Assembly: GCF_029958925.1 (NCBI RefSeq)
Contig: NZ_CP124616.1
Coordinates: forward strand, 620,001 to 684,000
Length of the DNA stretch: 64,000 nucleotides
DNA from: Tropicibacter oceani
GTDB lineage: Bacteria > Pseudomonadota > Alphaproteobacteria > Rhodobacterales > Rhodobacteraceae
Reading direction: 5' to 3'
Positions 31,290-40,483 of the stretch are shown one piece after another. The stretch's first letter is position 1; each line of letters starts with the position of its first letter. The position numbers and the translations under genes were made by a program. A model generated the notes under the pieces. It was not told the DNA's origin. It worked only from the letters and a program-made list of their open reading frames with translations, and ran no database searches.

Positions 31290-31316
31290 AAAGGCCCCCG
31301 CGAAGCAGGGGCCTTT
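31290..31316 (-). terminator. Terminator of DUF2853 gene
   Basis: Stem AAAGGCCCC / GGGGCCTTT with a 9-base loop, 20 bases downstream of the minus-strand DUF2853 stop. The flanking A/T supports intrinsic termination. Confidence 0.7.
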
Positions 31317-31336
31317 AATCATGGATAAACCTTGGC

Positions 31337-31678
31337 TTAGCCGTAGACGGACTCTTTGCCGAAATGCTTGGTCAGCATGTAATAGACCACCGCGCGGTAT
31401 TTGTTGCGCTCCGAGCGGCCATAGGTTTCGATCACACTGTTGATCGCGTCCATCAGCTCGGGGCCGTCTTTCAGGCCCAACTTTTTCATCAGGAAGTTTT
31501 CCTTGACGGTTTCCAGCTCGGATTCCTGGCTGCCCGCGACGGTCGAGGCATCGGCGTTGTAGATCGCCGGGCCGCAGCCGATGGTGACCTTGGTCAGCAG
31601 CGCCATGTCCGGCTCCATCCCGCATTTGGTCTTCAGGTCTTCGGCGTATTTCGCGATCAGGTCGTCACGTTTTCCCAT
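31337..31678 (-). CDS. DUF2853 family protein
   Basis: 113 residues starting MGKRDDLIAKYAEDLKTKCG at 31678, with GAGGGAGAG before the ATG; a longer frame upstream lacks such a site. The body (VTIGCGPAIYNADASTV, ENFLMKKLGLKDGPELMDAI, RNKYRAVVYYMLTKHFGKE) is the all-helical DUF2853 domain seen throughout alphaproteobacteria, whose function is unknown. It is monocistronic with its own terminator. Confidence 0.85.
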   Translation of the reverse strand: MGKRDDLIAKYAEDLKTKCGMEPDMALLTKVTIGCGPAIYNADASTVAGSQESELETVKENFLMKKLGLKDGPELMDAINSVIETYGRSERNKYRAVVYYMLTKHFGKESVYG

Positions 31679-31840
31679 GTTCCACTCTCCCTCGGAATTT
31701 GATCGGGTCAATAAATCACGGATACCTTGGACAAGCCCGGCGCGTAAATCTAGGGGAAAAACTGCGGGGCAACGTCGCGACAAAGGACAGAAACCACCAA
31801 GGCGCAGCTTTGGCCGCCCTGAACGCAGCCCGCAAAAAAC

Positions 31841-31870
31841 AAAGCCCCCTTTCTTTCGAAAGAGGGCTTT
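31841..31870 (-). terminator. Rho-independent terminator of ahcY
   Basis: AAAGCCC (31841 on) pairs with GGGCTTT (to 31870) with an additional CTTTC/GAAAG stem. On the minus strand it is followed by GTTTTTTG. It lies 25 bases after the ahcY stop. Confidence 0.8.
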
Positions 31871-31895
31871 GGATCACTTAGGGACCGTCATCCGA

Positions 31896-33287
31896 TCAAT
31901 AGCGGTAATGCTCGGGCTTGAAGGGGCCGTCCGGCGAAACGCCGATATAGGCGGCCTGCTCGGGCGACAGCTGGGTCAGCTTGACGCCGATCCGGCCAAG
32001 GTGCAGGCGGGCGACCTTTTCGTCCAGATGCTTGGGCAGGATGTAGACGCCGTTCTTGTAGTTGTCGCCGTTCTTGAACAGTTCGATCTGCGCCAGAACC
32101 TGGTTGGTAAAGCTGGCGGACATGACAAAAGACGGATGGCCCGTGGCATTGCCCAGGTTCAACAACCGGCCTTCGGACAACAGGATGATCCGCGCGCCCG
32201 AGGGCATCTCGATCATGTCGACCTGGTCCTTGATGTTCGTCCACTTGTGGTTGCGCAGGTTGGCAACCTGGATTTCGTTGTCAAAGTGGCCGATGTTGCC
32301 GACGATGGCCATGTCCTTCATCGCGCGCATATGCTCGATCCGGATCACGTCCTTGTTGCCGGTGGTGGTGATGAAGATGTCGGCGCTGTCGACCACATCT
32401 TCCAGCAGGACCACCTCGAACCCGTCCATCGCGGCCTGAAGCGCGCAGATGGGATCGGCCTCGGTCACCTTGACGCGGGCACCGGCACCGCGCAGCGACG
32501 CGGCCGAGCCCTTGCCCACATCGCCATAGCCGCAGACCACGGCGACCTTGCCGGCCATCATGGTGTCGGTGGCGCGGCGGATGCCGTCAACCAGCGATTC
32601 CTTGCAGCCGTATTTGTTGTCGAACTTCGACTTGGTGACGCTGTCGTTGACGTTTATCGCGGGGAAAGGCAGTTGCCCGTTCTTTTGCAATTCGTACAGA
32701 CGGTGCACGCCGGTGGTGGTTTCCTCGGACACGCCAAGGATCGCATCGCGCGTCTTGGTGAACCAGCCGGGAGTTTCGGCCATGCGCTTCTTGATCTGCT
32801 TGAAGATCACCTCTTCCTCTTCCGAGGTTGGGACGTCGATCAACCCGGTTTCTCCCGCTTCGACGCGGGCGCCCAGAAGGACGTAGAGCGTGGCATCGCC
32901 GCCATCGTCCAGGATCATGTTCGCGCCCTCGGGGAACATGAAGGATTTGTCGAGGTAATCCCAATGCTCGGTCAGGGTCTGGCCCTTGATCGCAAAGACG
33001 GGAACCCCCGCCGCGGCAATCGCCGCCGCCGCGTGATCCTGCGTCGAGAAGATGTTGCACGAGGCCCAGCGCACGTCCGCACCCAGCGCCACCAGCGTTT
33101 CGATCAGAACCGCGGTCTGGATCGTCATGTGCAGCGAGCCGACGATCCGCGCGCCCTTCAAGGGCTGCTCTTCGCCGTACTCTTCGCGCAGGGCCATCAG
33201 GCCGGGCATTTCGGTTTCGGCAATGTCCAGCTCCTTGCGACCGAACTCTGCCAGCGAAATGTCCTTCACAATGTAATCTTGGGTCAT
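31896..33287 (-). CDS. ahcY: Adenosylhomocysteinase
   Basis: 463 residues from ATG 33287 ([20 protein letters not shown]); the frame is open to 33437 but without a start signal. Hallmarks are [20 protein letters not shown], the NAD-binding loop [13 protein letters not shown], the substrate segment [13 protein letters not shown] with catalytic Lys/Asp, and the C-terminal KPEHYRY that reaches into the neighbour's NAD site. An insert of about 40 residues ([20 protein letters not shown]) marks the longer bacterial/plant form. It hydrolyses S-adenosylhomocysteine to adenosine and homocysteine, relieving inhibition of methyltransferases. CACGT-N5-ACGTG at 33311-33325 lies in the probable leader. 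Confidence 0.96.
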   Translation of the reverse strand: MTQDYIVKDISLAEFGRKELDIAETEMPGLMALREEYGEEQPLKGARIVGSLHMTIQTAVLIETLVALGADVRWASCNIFSTQDHAAAAIAAAGVPVFAIKGQTLTEHWDYLDKSFMFPEGANMILDDGGDATLYVLLGARVEAGETGLIDVPTSEEEEVIFKQIKKRMAETPGWFTKTRDAILGVSEETTTGVHRLYELQKNGQLPFPAINVNDSVTKSKFDNKYGCKESLVDGIRRATDTMMAGKVAVVCGYGDVGKGSAASLRGAGARVKVTEADPICALQAAMDGFEVVLLEDVVDSADIFITTTGNKDVIRIEHMRAMKDMAIVGNIGHFDNEIQVANLRNHKWTNIKDQVDMIEMPSGARIILLSEGRLLNLGNATGHPSFVMSASFTNQVLAQIELFKNGDNYKNGVYILPKHLDEKVARLHLGRIGVKLTQLSPEQAAYIGVSPDGPFKPEHYRY

Positions 33288-33408
33288 GATGCGCCTTGCT
33301 CCTGATGCCACACGTATAAGACGTGCTCCGTTAACAAAGGGTGGTCCGATTGACAACAAGCCCCGTTGCCATATGCAGGACCACGTCGGGTAACATGGAC
33401 GCCGTGGA

Positions 33409-34107
33409 ATGGACTTCAAGCATCGCACCTTTGTCAATGAGTATGGGTTCTACTGTGTTCCGGATGAATACGCCAAGCGCGAGATACCGAAAATCCTGGC
33501 CCACGGCGGGGTTTACGAACCCAATACGCTGAAACTGATGCGGCGCCGGGTGGGCGATGGCGACATCGTGACCGGCGGCGCCTTTATCGGGGATTTCTTT
33601 CCGGCACTCGGCAGCGCCCTGGCCCCCGGTGCCCGCCTGATCAGCTTCGAGCCGAACCCGCTGAGCTTTGCCGCCGCGCAGGCAACCATTGCGCTGAACG
33701 GGCTGACAAATGTCGATCTTGCGCCGGTTGCCGTGGGCGAAGCGCCGGCCAAGCTGCATCTGCAACTGGCGCGCCAGGGGGGCAGCGCCACCGCCGCCCG
33801 CGCCAAGATCGTCGAGAACGCAGGCGACGGCGAAACCATCGAGGTTGACGTCGTGCCGCTGGATACGTTGGTCGACAAGGGCCGCAAGGTTTCCGTGCTG
33901 CACCTGGATGTCGAAGGCCATGAAAAGGCTGCCCTGCTTGGGGCGCAGCGGATCATTCAGGACTGTCGCCCGATGATCGTTCTGGAAGCCGACAGGAAAT
34001 GGATGCGGAACATGTATCTGGATTTCCTGAACGAACACTTCGGGGATCTGGGCTATCGGTATTGCGGCGGCATGGAACGCAACGCTTTTTACCTTTCGGA
34101 ACGTTAG
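33409..34107 (+). CDS. FkbM-family SAM-dependent methyltransferase
   Basis: 232 residues. FkbM pattern: [16 protein letters not shown] for the SAM loop (first Gly-rich segment altered to GGAFIGDF), acidic [24 protein letters not shown] and the catalytic-region [20 protein letters not shown]. Family members O-methylate sugars, lipids or small molecules. It is divergent from ahcY, whose product recycles the by-product of this type of reaction; this neighbour relation may be chance. Ten bases separate it from the HD-domain gene, so the two may be co-transcribed. Substrate unknown. Confidence 0.87.
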   Translation: MDFKHRTFVNEYGFYCVPDEYAKREIPKILAHGGVYEPNTLKLMRRRVGDGDIVTGGAFIGDFFPALGSALAPGARLISFEPNPLSFAAAQATIALNGLTNVDLAPVAVGEAPAKLHLQLARQGGSATAARAKIVENAGDGETIEVDVVPLDTLVDKGRKVSVLHLDVEGHEKAALLGAQRIIQDCRPMIVLEADRKWMRNMYLDFLNEHFGDLGYRYCGGMERNAFYLSER

Positions 34108-34116
34108 GGGGCTGTC

Positions 34117-34710
34117 ATGGCGAAACAACCACGCGCATGGCAGCGCATGTTGTCCGGTCGTCGGCTGGACCTGCTGGACCCGACCCCGGTGGATATCGAG
34201 ATCGAGGACATCGCCCACGGGCTGGCCTTTGTTGCGCGCTGGAACGGGCAGACGCACGGCGATTACGCCTATTCGGTGGCCGAACATTCGCTGCTGGTCG
34301 AAGAGATCTTTGGCCGCATGTGCCCCAGGGCGACGGTGGCCGACCGCTTGACCGCGCTGCTGCACGATGCGCCGGAATACGTGATCGGAGACATGATTTC
34401 CCCGGTCAAGGCCGCCGTTGGCCCGGGCTATGAAGACCTGGACAAACGGTTGACCTCGGCCATCCACATCCGGTTTGGCCTGCCCGCGATGACCCCCGCC
34501 AAGTTGAAGAAACAGATCAAGCAGGCGGATCGGATCAGCGCCTGGATGGAGGCGGTGCAGATCGCCGGGTTTTCCCGGGCCGAGGCCGACAAGTTCTTTG
34601 GCGCCCCCGATCTTGACCTGATCGCAGACCTGCAAATCCTGCTGCGCCCGCCGTTGCAGGTGCGGCGCGATTTTACCGCCCGGCATGCCGCCTTGATGGT
34701 CGCGCTTTGA
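34117..34710 (+). CDS. HD-domain phosphohydrolase, YfbR-like
   Basis: 197 residues. Metal-binding H...HD...D motif in SVAEHSLLVEE, LLHDAPEYVIGD and KQADRISAWMEA. The arrangement, with EYVIGDMISPVK after the HD pair, matches YfbR-type 5'-deoxynucleotidases/nucleotide phosphohydrolases. Such proteins dephosphorylate dNMPs in nucleotide recycling. No signal peptide, so cytoplasmic. It follows the FkbM gene closely. Exact substrate cannot be fixed by sequence. Confidence 0.85.
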   Translation: MAKQPRAWQRMLSGRRLDLLDPTPVDIEIEDIAHGLAFVARWNGQTHGDYAYSVAEHSLLVEEIFGRMCPRATVADRLTALLHDAPEYVIGDMISPVKAAVGPGYEDLDKRLTSAIHIRFGLPAMTPAKLKKQIKQADRISAWMEAVQIAGFSRAEADKFFGAPDLDLIADLQILLRPPLQVRRDFTARHAALMVAL

Positions 34711-34850
34711 TCCGGGTCAGGGTGACCGTGGGGAAACTGCCACAGGTTTGACCGGAGTTTTGCCGGTGCGCGCCTGGAAACAAAGCGCCCAATTCTTGCC
34801 GCATTGGTCCCCTATCGAGAACGACAATTGTTTCGTTCCAGAGGTTCCCA

Positions 34851-35567
34851 ATGTCCCCCAGCAAAATCATTTTGATCACAGCTTTGACCTTTGTCCTGAC
34901 CGGTTGCGGTCAGGCGCCTCGATTGATGACGACATCGCGCAACGACACGTCCTTCATGTTGGGCACCTCGTTCCTGATCGAACCGGTCGCGCAAACCTCG
35001 GCGCAAGAGGTGCTTTTGACAGAAGAGGCCATCGCGCTCGAGGATTCCTTGCGCGCGCTGATGCGTTCGGCCAAGGGCGGCACAGCCAGGGGCGAATGCT
35101 CGGCTGTGCTGTCCGATCCGACGATGGCCGATTGTTCGGAAACCCAACTGTTGGGGCGCACCATCGGCGGCTTGCGCGGGCTTGGAAAAGGCGCTGATCC
35201 CATCGACCTGGAACGCGTCACCGCCAGCCTCGCCCAAAGCCACGAAAAGCTTGAGCGTGTCGATCAGGGCGTGACCTTGATGCTGAAACAGCAAAGCGCG
35301 GAACTGCTCCATCTGCAAAAAGAGCACGCGGCGGGACTGGTTTCGGATCAGGAATACAACACCCGCGTCACCGCCATGCAGCAAACCCGCGCTGCCGTGG
35401 CCGAGGCGCTGACCCTGAGTGCCGCGCAGGCCGCCAAGGCCCGCAAGATGTTCGAACAGGCGCAGGACAACGGCCAGACCGGTCTGTCGTGGTATCTGGC
35501 ATCAATGACCCGGATTCAAAGCGTTGCCGAAAGCGCCAAGGCCCGCCTGAACGTCACGGCGGGCTAA
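34851..35567 (+). CDS. Putative lipoprotein with coiled-coil region
   Basis: 238 residues. A 16-residue hydrophobic signal followed by the lipobox LTGC at residues 16-19 (ILITALTFVLTGCGQAP) indicates lipid attachment at Cys19 and export. The rest is helical with Ala/Gln/Lys heptads (EKLERVDQGVTLMLKQQSAE, QEYNTRVTAMQQTRAAVAEA), consistent with a periplasmic coiled coil. Two cysteines (GECS and ADCSET) may form a disulfide. No family recognised. Its stop is 19 bases from the convergent regA gene end. Confidence 0.8.
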   Translation: MSPSKIILITALTFVLTGCGQAPRLMTTSRNDTSFMLGTSFLIEPVAQTSAQEVLLTEEAIALEDSLRALMRSAKGGTARGECSAVLSDPTMADCSETQLLGRTIGGLRGLGKGADPIDLERVTASLAQSHEKLERVDQGVTLMLKQQSAELLHLQKEHAAGLVSDQEYNTRVTAMQQTRAAVAEALTLSAAQAAKARKMFEQAQDNGQTGLSWYLASMTRIQSVAESAKARLNVTAG

Positions 35568-35585
35568 GCGCCGACGCCAATGGGC

Positions 35586-36140
35586 CTAGCGCGGGCTGCG
35601 CTTGGCCAGAATGCGTTGCAGGGTGCGGCGGTGCATGTTCAACCGCCGTGCCGTTTCCGACACGTTCCGGTCGCACAGTTCGTAAACGCGCTGGATATGT
35701 TCCCACCGCACGCGATCCGCGCTCATCGGGTTTTCCGGCGGCGGCGGCAGGTCATCGCCCTTGGCCAGCAAGGCATTGGTGATATCCGTCGCATCGGCGG
35801 GCTTGGACAGATAGTCCGTTGCCCCGATCTTGACCGCGGCCACGGCCGTGGCAATCGCGCCATAGCCCGTCAGAACCACGATCCGGCTGTCCGGACGCTT
35901 TTCGCGCAGCAGTTCGACCACATCCAGCCCGTTACCGTCCTCGAGCCGCAGATCGACAACCGCATAGGCCGGTGGGCGCGCTGTTGCGATGGCCCTGCCG
36001 CCAGCCACCGATCCGGCGGTTTCAACCTCAAAGCCGCGTTTTTCCATGGCCTTCGCCAGGCGCTTTAGAAAAGCCTCATCGTCGTCAACAAGAAGCAGCG
36101 TCTTGTCTTCACCGAGTTCATCGATGTCGCGTTCTGCCAA
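35586..36140 (-). CDS. regA: RegA/ActR/PrrA response regulator
   Basis: 184 residues. Receiver domain with acidic DDDE pocket near 19-22, phosphoacceptor Asp63 (VVDLRLEDGNG), Thr/Lys switch residues in VLTGYGAI and YLSKPAD, then a Pro-rich linker and the Fis-type helix-turn-helix ETARRLNMHRRTLQRILAKR, which is almost invariant in this family. RegA controls photosynthesis, respiration, nitrogen and carbon fixation genes in response to redox state. It follows senC on the same strand and is divergent to regB, the canonical layout; hvrA is not adjacent. Confidence 0.96.
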   Translation of the reverse strand: MAERDIDELGEDKTLLLVDDDEAFLKRLAKAMEKRGFEVETAGSVAGGRAIATARPPAYAVVDLRLEDGNGLDVVELLREKRPDSRIVVLTGYGAIATAVAAVKIGATDYLSKPADATDITNALLAKGDDLPPPPENPMSADRVRWEHIQRVYELCDRNVSETARRLNMHRRTLQRILAKRSPR

Positions 36141-36246
36141 AGCCCATCCTCCCGGCCCGTTCGCCCGTGTAAAGATGAGTATTAGCGGCGCGATGGGTGG
36201 TGGTCAAACCATTGAGGAAAAGGGTTTTGGCAGCGTGCTTTGTCGG

Positions 36247-36867
36247 TTACGACGCATCGACAAAACACGCCACCTTGGTTGCCATCTCGTCGGGGGAAAC
36301 CTCGCGGCGGAAATATTCGACAAAGCCGTGATCCGGCAGGACCAGATAGGTAAAGGTCGAGTGGTCGACCAGGTAATAATCATCCTCGCCGGGCTGGCGT
36401 TTGTAATAGGTGCGATAGGTCTGGCTGGCGGCCTTGATCTGCTCTTCGCTGCCGGTCAGGCCGATCATCTTTTCGTGAATGTTGGCGGCGAAATCGCCCA
36501 CCGCCTGCGGCGTGTCGCGGTTGGGGTCGATCGTCACAAAGACCGGCGTCACGGAATACCCCCGGTCAGCCAGAACATCGACCGCATCGGCATTGCGCAC
36601 CGTGTCCAGCGGACAGACATCGGGGCAGAAGGTATAGCCGAAATACAGCAGGGTCGGTTCGGTGATGAAATCGGCATCGGTGACGGTTTCGCCATCCTTG
36701 TTGACCAGCGTCAGGGGGCCACCGATCTGACCACTGCCCCCGGCAATGGCGGTGCTGCGGCACTGGGCGAACTGATCGCCGCCTTTCGCACCCATGGTCG
36801 CGTACCAGACACCCCCCATCAGGCCAACGATGGCAACACTGGCGGACAAAAAGGCAAGACGTCTCAT
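36247..36867 (-). CDS. senC: SCO1/SenC/PrrC copper-binding thioredoxin-fold protein
   Basis: 206 residues from ATG 36867; the longer frame upstream is the complement of regB. An N-terminal membrane anchor (LAFLSASVAIVGLMGGVWY) is followed by the SCO domain with copper ligands Cys81 and Cys85 (YTFCPDVCPLDT) and His168 region (LVDHSTFTYL). SCO proteins assemble the CuA site of cytochrome c oxidase; in Rhodobacter PrrC/SenC also feeds the RegB/PrrB signal. It lies between divergent regB and downstream regA. Confidence 0.93.
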   Translation of the reverse strand: MRRLAFLSASVAIVGLMGGVWYATMGAKGGDQFAQCRSTAIAGGSGQIGGPLTLVNKDGETVTDADFITEPTLLYFGYTFCPDVCPLDTVRNADAVDVLADRGYSVTPVFVTIDPNRDTPQAVGDFAANIHEKMIGLTGSEEQIKAASQTYRTYYKRQPGEDDYYLVDHSTFTYLVLPDHGFVEYFRREVSPDEMATKVACFVDAS

Positions 36868-36945
36868 TTTCAGGCTCTCCCATTGCGAAGACTTGCCTGA
36901 CAGGTAACAATCCACACGATCCCCGCAAGTGACGAATGGGCGCAG

Positions 36946-38343
36946 ATGGCGAATAGTGAAATCGGCCTTTTCGGCGAATACCAACGCAGCAACTGGATTC
37001 GCCTTCGGACGATGATCCTGTTGCGCTGGTTCGCCATTGTCGGCCAGTTGATCGCGATCACCGTCGCGCAGCGGATGTACAACCTGCAACTGGAACTGGG
37101 GCTTTGTTACCTGGCGGTCGGGGTGTCCATCGTCGGCAACCTGGTGGCGATCTTTGTCTTTCCGGAAAACAAGCGGCTGTCGGAAACCGAGAATTTCCTG
37201 ATGGTCATGTTCGACCTGCTGCAACTGTGTTTCCTGCTGTACCTGACGGGCGGGCTGCACAATCCGTTTTCGCTGTTGGTGCTGGGGCCGGTGACGGTTT
37301 CGGCCTCGGTCCTGACCTTGCGGTCGACGGTGATCCTGGGCGTGACGGGCTTTGTCCTGGTGTCAGGCATGGTATTTTACCACCTGCCCCTGCGCACCCA
37401 GGAAGGGTTCATCCTGCGCATTCCGGATGTCTTTGTCTTTGGCCAATGGACCGCGATCAGCATCGCCCTTGTCTTCATCTCGGTCTATTCACGCCGCATC
37501 ACGCGCGAGATGAATTCGATGTCCGACGCGCTGGCCGCGACCCAGATGGCGCTGGCCCGTGCGCAGAAACTGAACGACCTTGGCGGCGTCGTTGCGGCCG
37601 CCGCGCATGAACTGGGCACGCCGCTGGCGACGATCAAGCTGGCCTCCTCCGAGCTGGCCGATGATCTGGATGATCGGCCCGACCTGCAAGAAGACGCCCT
37701 GCTGATCCGTGAACAGGCGGACCGTTGCCGCGATATCCTCCGCTCCATGGGACGGGCCGGCAAGGACGACCTGCACATGCGCTTTGCCCCCCTGATCGAG
37801 GTGATCCGCGAGGCAGCCGAACCGCATCAGGACCGCGGCAAACAGATCGTCATCGAGGACGGGCCCGGCCCCGGCGGCGAATTCGGCCAGCCCCAGGTCC
37901 TGCGCCGCCCCGAAGTGATCCACGGATTGCGCAACCTGGTGCAGAACGCCGTCGATTTCGCACAAAGCACCGTCTGGGTCGAAGCGATCTGGACCGATGA
38001 CGTCATTTCCATTCGGATCATCGACGACGGGCGCGGCTTTCCGCTGCACCTGATCGGGCGCATCGGTGATCCCTTTGTGCGCAAACGGCGCAGCGAAGCC
38101 GACCGCAAGGCGCGCCCGGAATACGAAGGCATGGGGCTGGGTCTGTTCATCGCCAAAACCCTGCTGGAACGCAGCGGGGCCGAGCTGAGCTTTGCCAATG
38201 GGTCCGACCCGGCAACCGGGCTTCACCGTCAGGGTGATCGCTGCGGCGCCGTGGTCGAAGTCGTCTGGCCGCGCAACAAGATCGTCGCCGAGGCAGCGCA
38301 GCCCGGAACCGCACTGGGGGAAAATGTACCTTTCTCGCAATGA
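36946..38343 (+). CDS. regB: RegB/PrrB redox sensor histidine kinase
   Basis: 465 residues. Six transmembrane helices in the first 185 residues include the quinone-sensing heptapeptide GGLHNPF at 102-108. The H-box AAAAHELGTPLATI has phospho-acceptor His221, and the redox-active cysteine of the family is Cys261 in EQADRCRDILRSMG. The ATP-binding domain follows (NAVDFA; IDDGRGFP; GMGLGLFIAKTLLERSGA). All switches known from Rhodobacter RegB are therefore present. It phosphorylates RegA, encoded 800 bases away on the opposite strand, under reducing conditions. Confidence 0.96.
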   Translation: MANSEIGLFGEYQRSNWIRLRTMILLRWFAIVGQLIAITVAQRMYNLQLELGLCYLAVGVSIVGNLVAIFVFPENKRLSETENFLMVMFDLLQLCFLLYLTGGLHNPFSLLVLGPVTVSASVLTLRSTVILGVTGFVLVSGMVFYHLPLRTQEGFILRIPDVFVFGQWTAISIALVFISVYSRRITREMNSMSDALAATQMALARAQKLNDLGGVVAAAAHELGTPLATIKLASSELADDLDDRPDLQEDALLIREQADRCRDILRSMGRAGKDDLHMRFAPLIEVIREAAEPHQDRGKQIVIEDGPGPGGEFGQPQVLRRPEVIHGLRNLVQNAVDFAQSTVWVEAIWTDDVISIRIIDDGRGFPLHLIGRIGDPFVRKRRSEADRKARPEYEGMGLGLFIAKTLLERSGAELSFANGSDPATGLHRQGDRCGAVVEVVWPRNKIVAEAAQPGTALGENVPFSQ

Positions 38344-38403
38344 GCCCACGGAAATCCGGCGCAGTTGCTCTGAAACTTAACATTTCGTAAACTACTTTTT
38401 GGC

Positions 38404-39969
38404 TTGGTGGAATTTCGCCAACGCAACCGAAGCGGGAAAATCGAATTGCAAGACCATTGGGCAATAGGGATCGGAATCCTGAGCGGAGTCGCGCTTTTGA
38501 TCCTGGGCTGGCTGGTCATCCGGATCACCAGATCCTCCAGCCCGCGATCGGTCGAAACCGCTGGGCTTAGCGAAACCGTCTTTTTGTTCGATCGCAGCGG
38601 GGCCTTGCTGGATTGCACGGCTGATGCGCATGCGATCCTTGGGGCATCGGTGGCCAATGGCGGGGTTTGGCGCGACCTGCACGAGGCGCTGGTCACGCGG
38701 TTCCCGGATTTGCCGGTCGATCTGCCCACCCAACCGGTTTCACTGATCTCGCATGACATCGCGCAGACCGAACTGACCGTCACACCCGACGGCAGCAGGA
38801 TACGCGCAACACTCAAGGCGGCGCCCCTTGGCCCCGCCGCGCAGCACCAGTACCTGGTGCGCGGCGACCAGCTGGAACAGCTTAGCACCGCCTTTGACGT
38901 GGCCCCCAACCCGATCTGGACCACCGACCACGACGATCAGGTCATTTGGAAAAACGCGGCCTTCGATGTGTTGCTGGCGGCCATAGGCAACCAGGACAGC
39001 GACAAACCTCTTTTCGACATGGGGCAGGCGGGGCTTTCTGATGCCAACAGCAGCCGGGTCCGGGTTGAAATGTCGAATGGCACCACCCGCTGGTTCGAGG
39101 TGACATCGCGCAAGACCCCCGAAGGAAGCGTGCATTTCGCCACCGATATCGACGCCCTGATCGAAGCGGAACTGGCCCAGCGCAACTTTGTCCAGACGCT
39201 GGCCAAGACCTTTGCCCATCTGCCGATCGGACTGGCCGTCTTTGACCGCGACAGGCGGCTTGTCCTGTTCAACCCCGCCCTGGTCGATCTGACGCGACTG
39301 CCGGTCAATTTCCTGTCGGCCCGGCCCAACCTGCTCAGCTTTTTCGACCACATGCGCGAAACGCGGATGATGCCGGAACCCAAGAACTATGCGACCTGGC
39401 GCGAACAGCTGACCGATGTGATCACCGCCGCGCGCGATGACCGCTATTGCGAAACCTGGAGCCTGGCCTCGGGCCTGACCTACAAGATTTCCGGTCGCCC
39501 GCATCCCGACGGCGCCGTGGCCTTTTTGCTGGAGGACATCAGCGCCGAGATTTCGCTGACCCGGCGCTTTCGCTCCGAGCTGGAACTGACGCAATCCGTC
39601 ATCGACTGTTTCCACGATGCCGTCGCCGTCTTTTCCCGGCTGGGCGTGCTGACCTTCAGCAACTCGGCATATCGCAAACTCTGGAGCTGCGACCCCGACA
39701 GCGCCTTTTCCGAACTGACCATCGTCGATGCGACGAATGAATGGAAAGATGCCTGCGACCCCAGCCCGATCTGGTCCGAACTGCGCGAATACGTGCTGAC
39801 CATGCAGGACCGCGCGGCCTGGAGCGCGAACCTGACGCTTCGCGATGGCGACGAACTGCAGTGCTGGATCGAACCGGTGTCCGCTGGCGCGACGATGGTG
39901 CGGTTTTCCAACCTGCCCGCGTCACGCGCCCGGCTAGCCCCGCCCAGCAGCAAGGTCGCGACTGGCTGA
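38404..39969 (+). CDS. Membrane-anchored PAS-domain protein without kinase domain
   Basis: About 520 residues; start is TTG 38404 or GTG 38407, since no nearby ATG is in frame. One N-terminal transmembrane span (WAIGIGILSGVALLILGWLV), then at least two PAS-like domains (FDVAPNPIWTTDHDDQVIWK at about 165; LPIGLAVFDRDRRLVLFNPA at about 280) and a third degenerate one near 400 (VAVFSRLGVLTFSNSAYRK). The protein ends without H-box, ATP-binding, GGDEF or EAL domains, so it senses something but needs a partner to signal. It lies 60 bases after regB and before tsaE, a common position in Rhodobacterales. Confidence 0.82.
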   Translation: MVEFRQRNRSGKIELQDHWAIGIGILSGVALLILGWLVIRITRSSSPRSVETAGLSETVFLFDRSGALLDCTADAHAILGASVANGGVWRDLHEALVTRFPDLPVDLPTQPVSLISHDIAQTELTVTPDGSRIRATLKAAPLGPAAQHQYLVRGDQLEQLSTAFDVAPNPIWTTDHDDQVIWKNAAFDVLLAAIGNQDSDKPLFDMGQAGLSDANSSRVRVEMSNGTTRWFEVTSRKTPEGSVHFATDIDALIEAELAQRNFVQTLAKTFAHLPIGLAVFDRDRRLVLFNPALVDLTRLPVNFLSARPNLLSFFDHMRETRMMPEPKNYATWREQLTDVITAARDDRYCETWSLASGLTYKISGRPHPDGAVAFLLEDISAEISLTRRFRSELELTQSVIDCFHDAVAVFSRLGVLTFSNSAYRKLWSCDPDSAFSELTIVDATNEWKDACDPSPIWSELREYVLTMQDRAAWSANLTLRDGDELQCWIEPVSAGATMVRFSNLPASRARLAPPSSKVATG

Positions 39970-40009
39970 ACGGGCTTGCAGCGGCCGGGTCCGGCGGTAT
40001 CTTCGGGCC

Positions 40010-40483
40010 ATGACCGATCGGCAAATCACGACCACCCTGACCTCACCCGAAGACACCTGTGCACTGGCGGCCCGCCTGGGTCCGCTGCTGCGCGCTGGCG
40101 ACGTGATCCTGCTGACCGGCGGCATCGGCGCGGGCAAGACGCATTTCGCGCGCTGCCTTATCCGTTCCGTGCTGCTTGAGGACGAAGACATTCCGTCCCC
40201 CACCTTTACCCTTGTCCAGGTGTACGACACCCGGCAGGGCGAACTGTGGCACAGCGATCTGTACCGCCTGTCCGGCCCTGACGATTGTGTCGAACTGGGC
40301 CTCACCGATGCTTTTGAAACGGCCATCTGCCTTGTGGAATGGCCCGACAAATTGCAGGATCTGACCCCGGAAACCGCGCTTTGGCTTGGTTTTGACGCTG
40401 GCCCGCAGGACGATGCGCGCAATCTGACCCTGACGTGGCACACGCCGCGATGGGACACCGTTCTGAAAGGCCTGGTGGCATGA
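40010..40483 (+). CDS. tsaE: tRNA threonylcarbamoyladenosine biosynthesis ATPase TsaE
   Basis: 157 residues. Walker A GGIGAGKTHFAR at 37-48, then the family signature DIPSPTFTLVQVYD and HSDLYRLSGPDD, and ICLVEWPDKL near the end. TsaE powers the TsaB-TsaD complex in t6A synthesis; tsaD is at 27924 in this window. Stop overlaps the amgK start (ATGA), so it begins the tsaE-amgK-murU-addB-addA operon. Confidence 0.95.
   Translation: MTDRQITTTLTSPEDTCALAARLGPLLRAGDVILLTGGIGAGKTHFARCLIRSVLLEDEDIPSPTFTLVQVYDTRQGELWHSDLYRLSGPDDCVELGLTDAFETAICLVEWPDKLQDLTPETALWLGFDAGPQDDARNLTLTWHTPRWDTVLKGLVA

Noticed and set aside
31581-33305. 574-codon plus-strand open frame
   Set aside because: It lies opposite ahcY, which has complete family motifs and its own terminator.
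33288-33408. SAM/SAH-type riboswitch upstream of ahcY
   Set aside because: Only a 5-bp CACGT/ACGTG stem was found; I could not build the conserved core of any known SAH or SAM riboswitch. A covariance-model search would be decisive.
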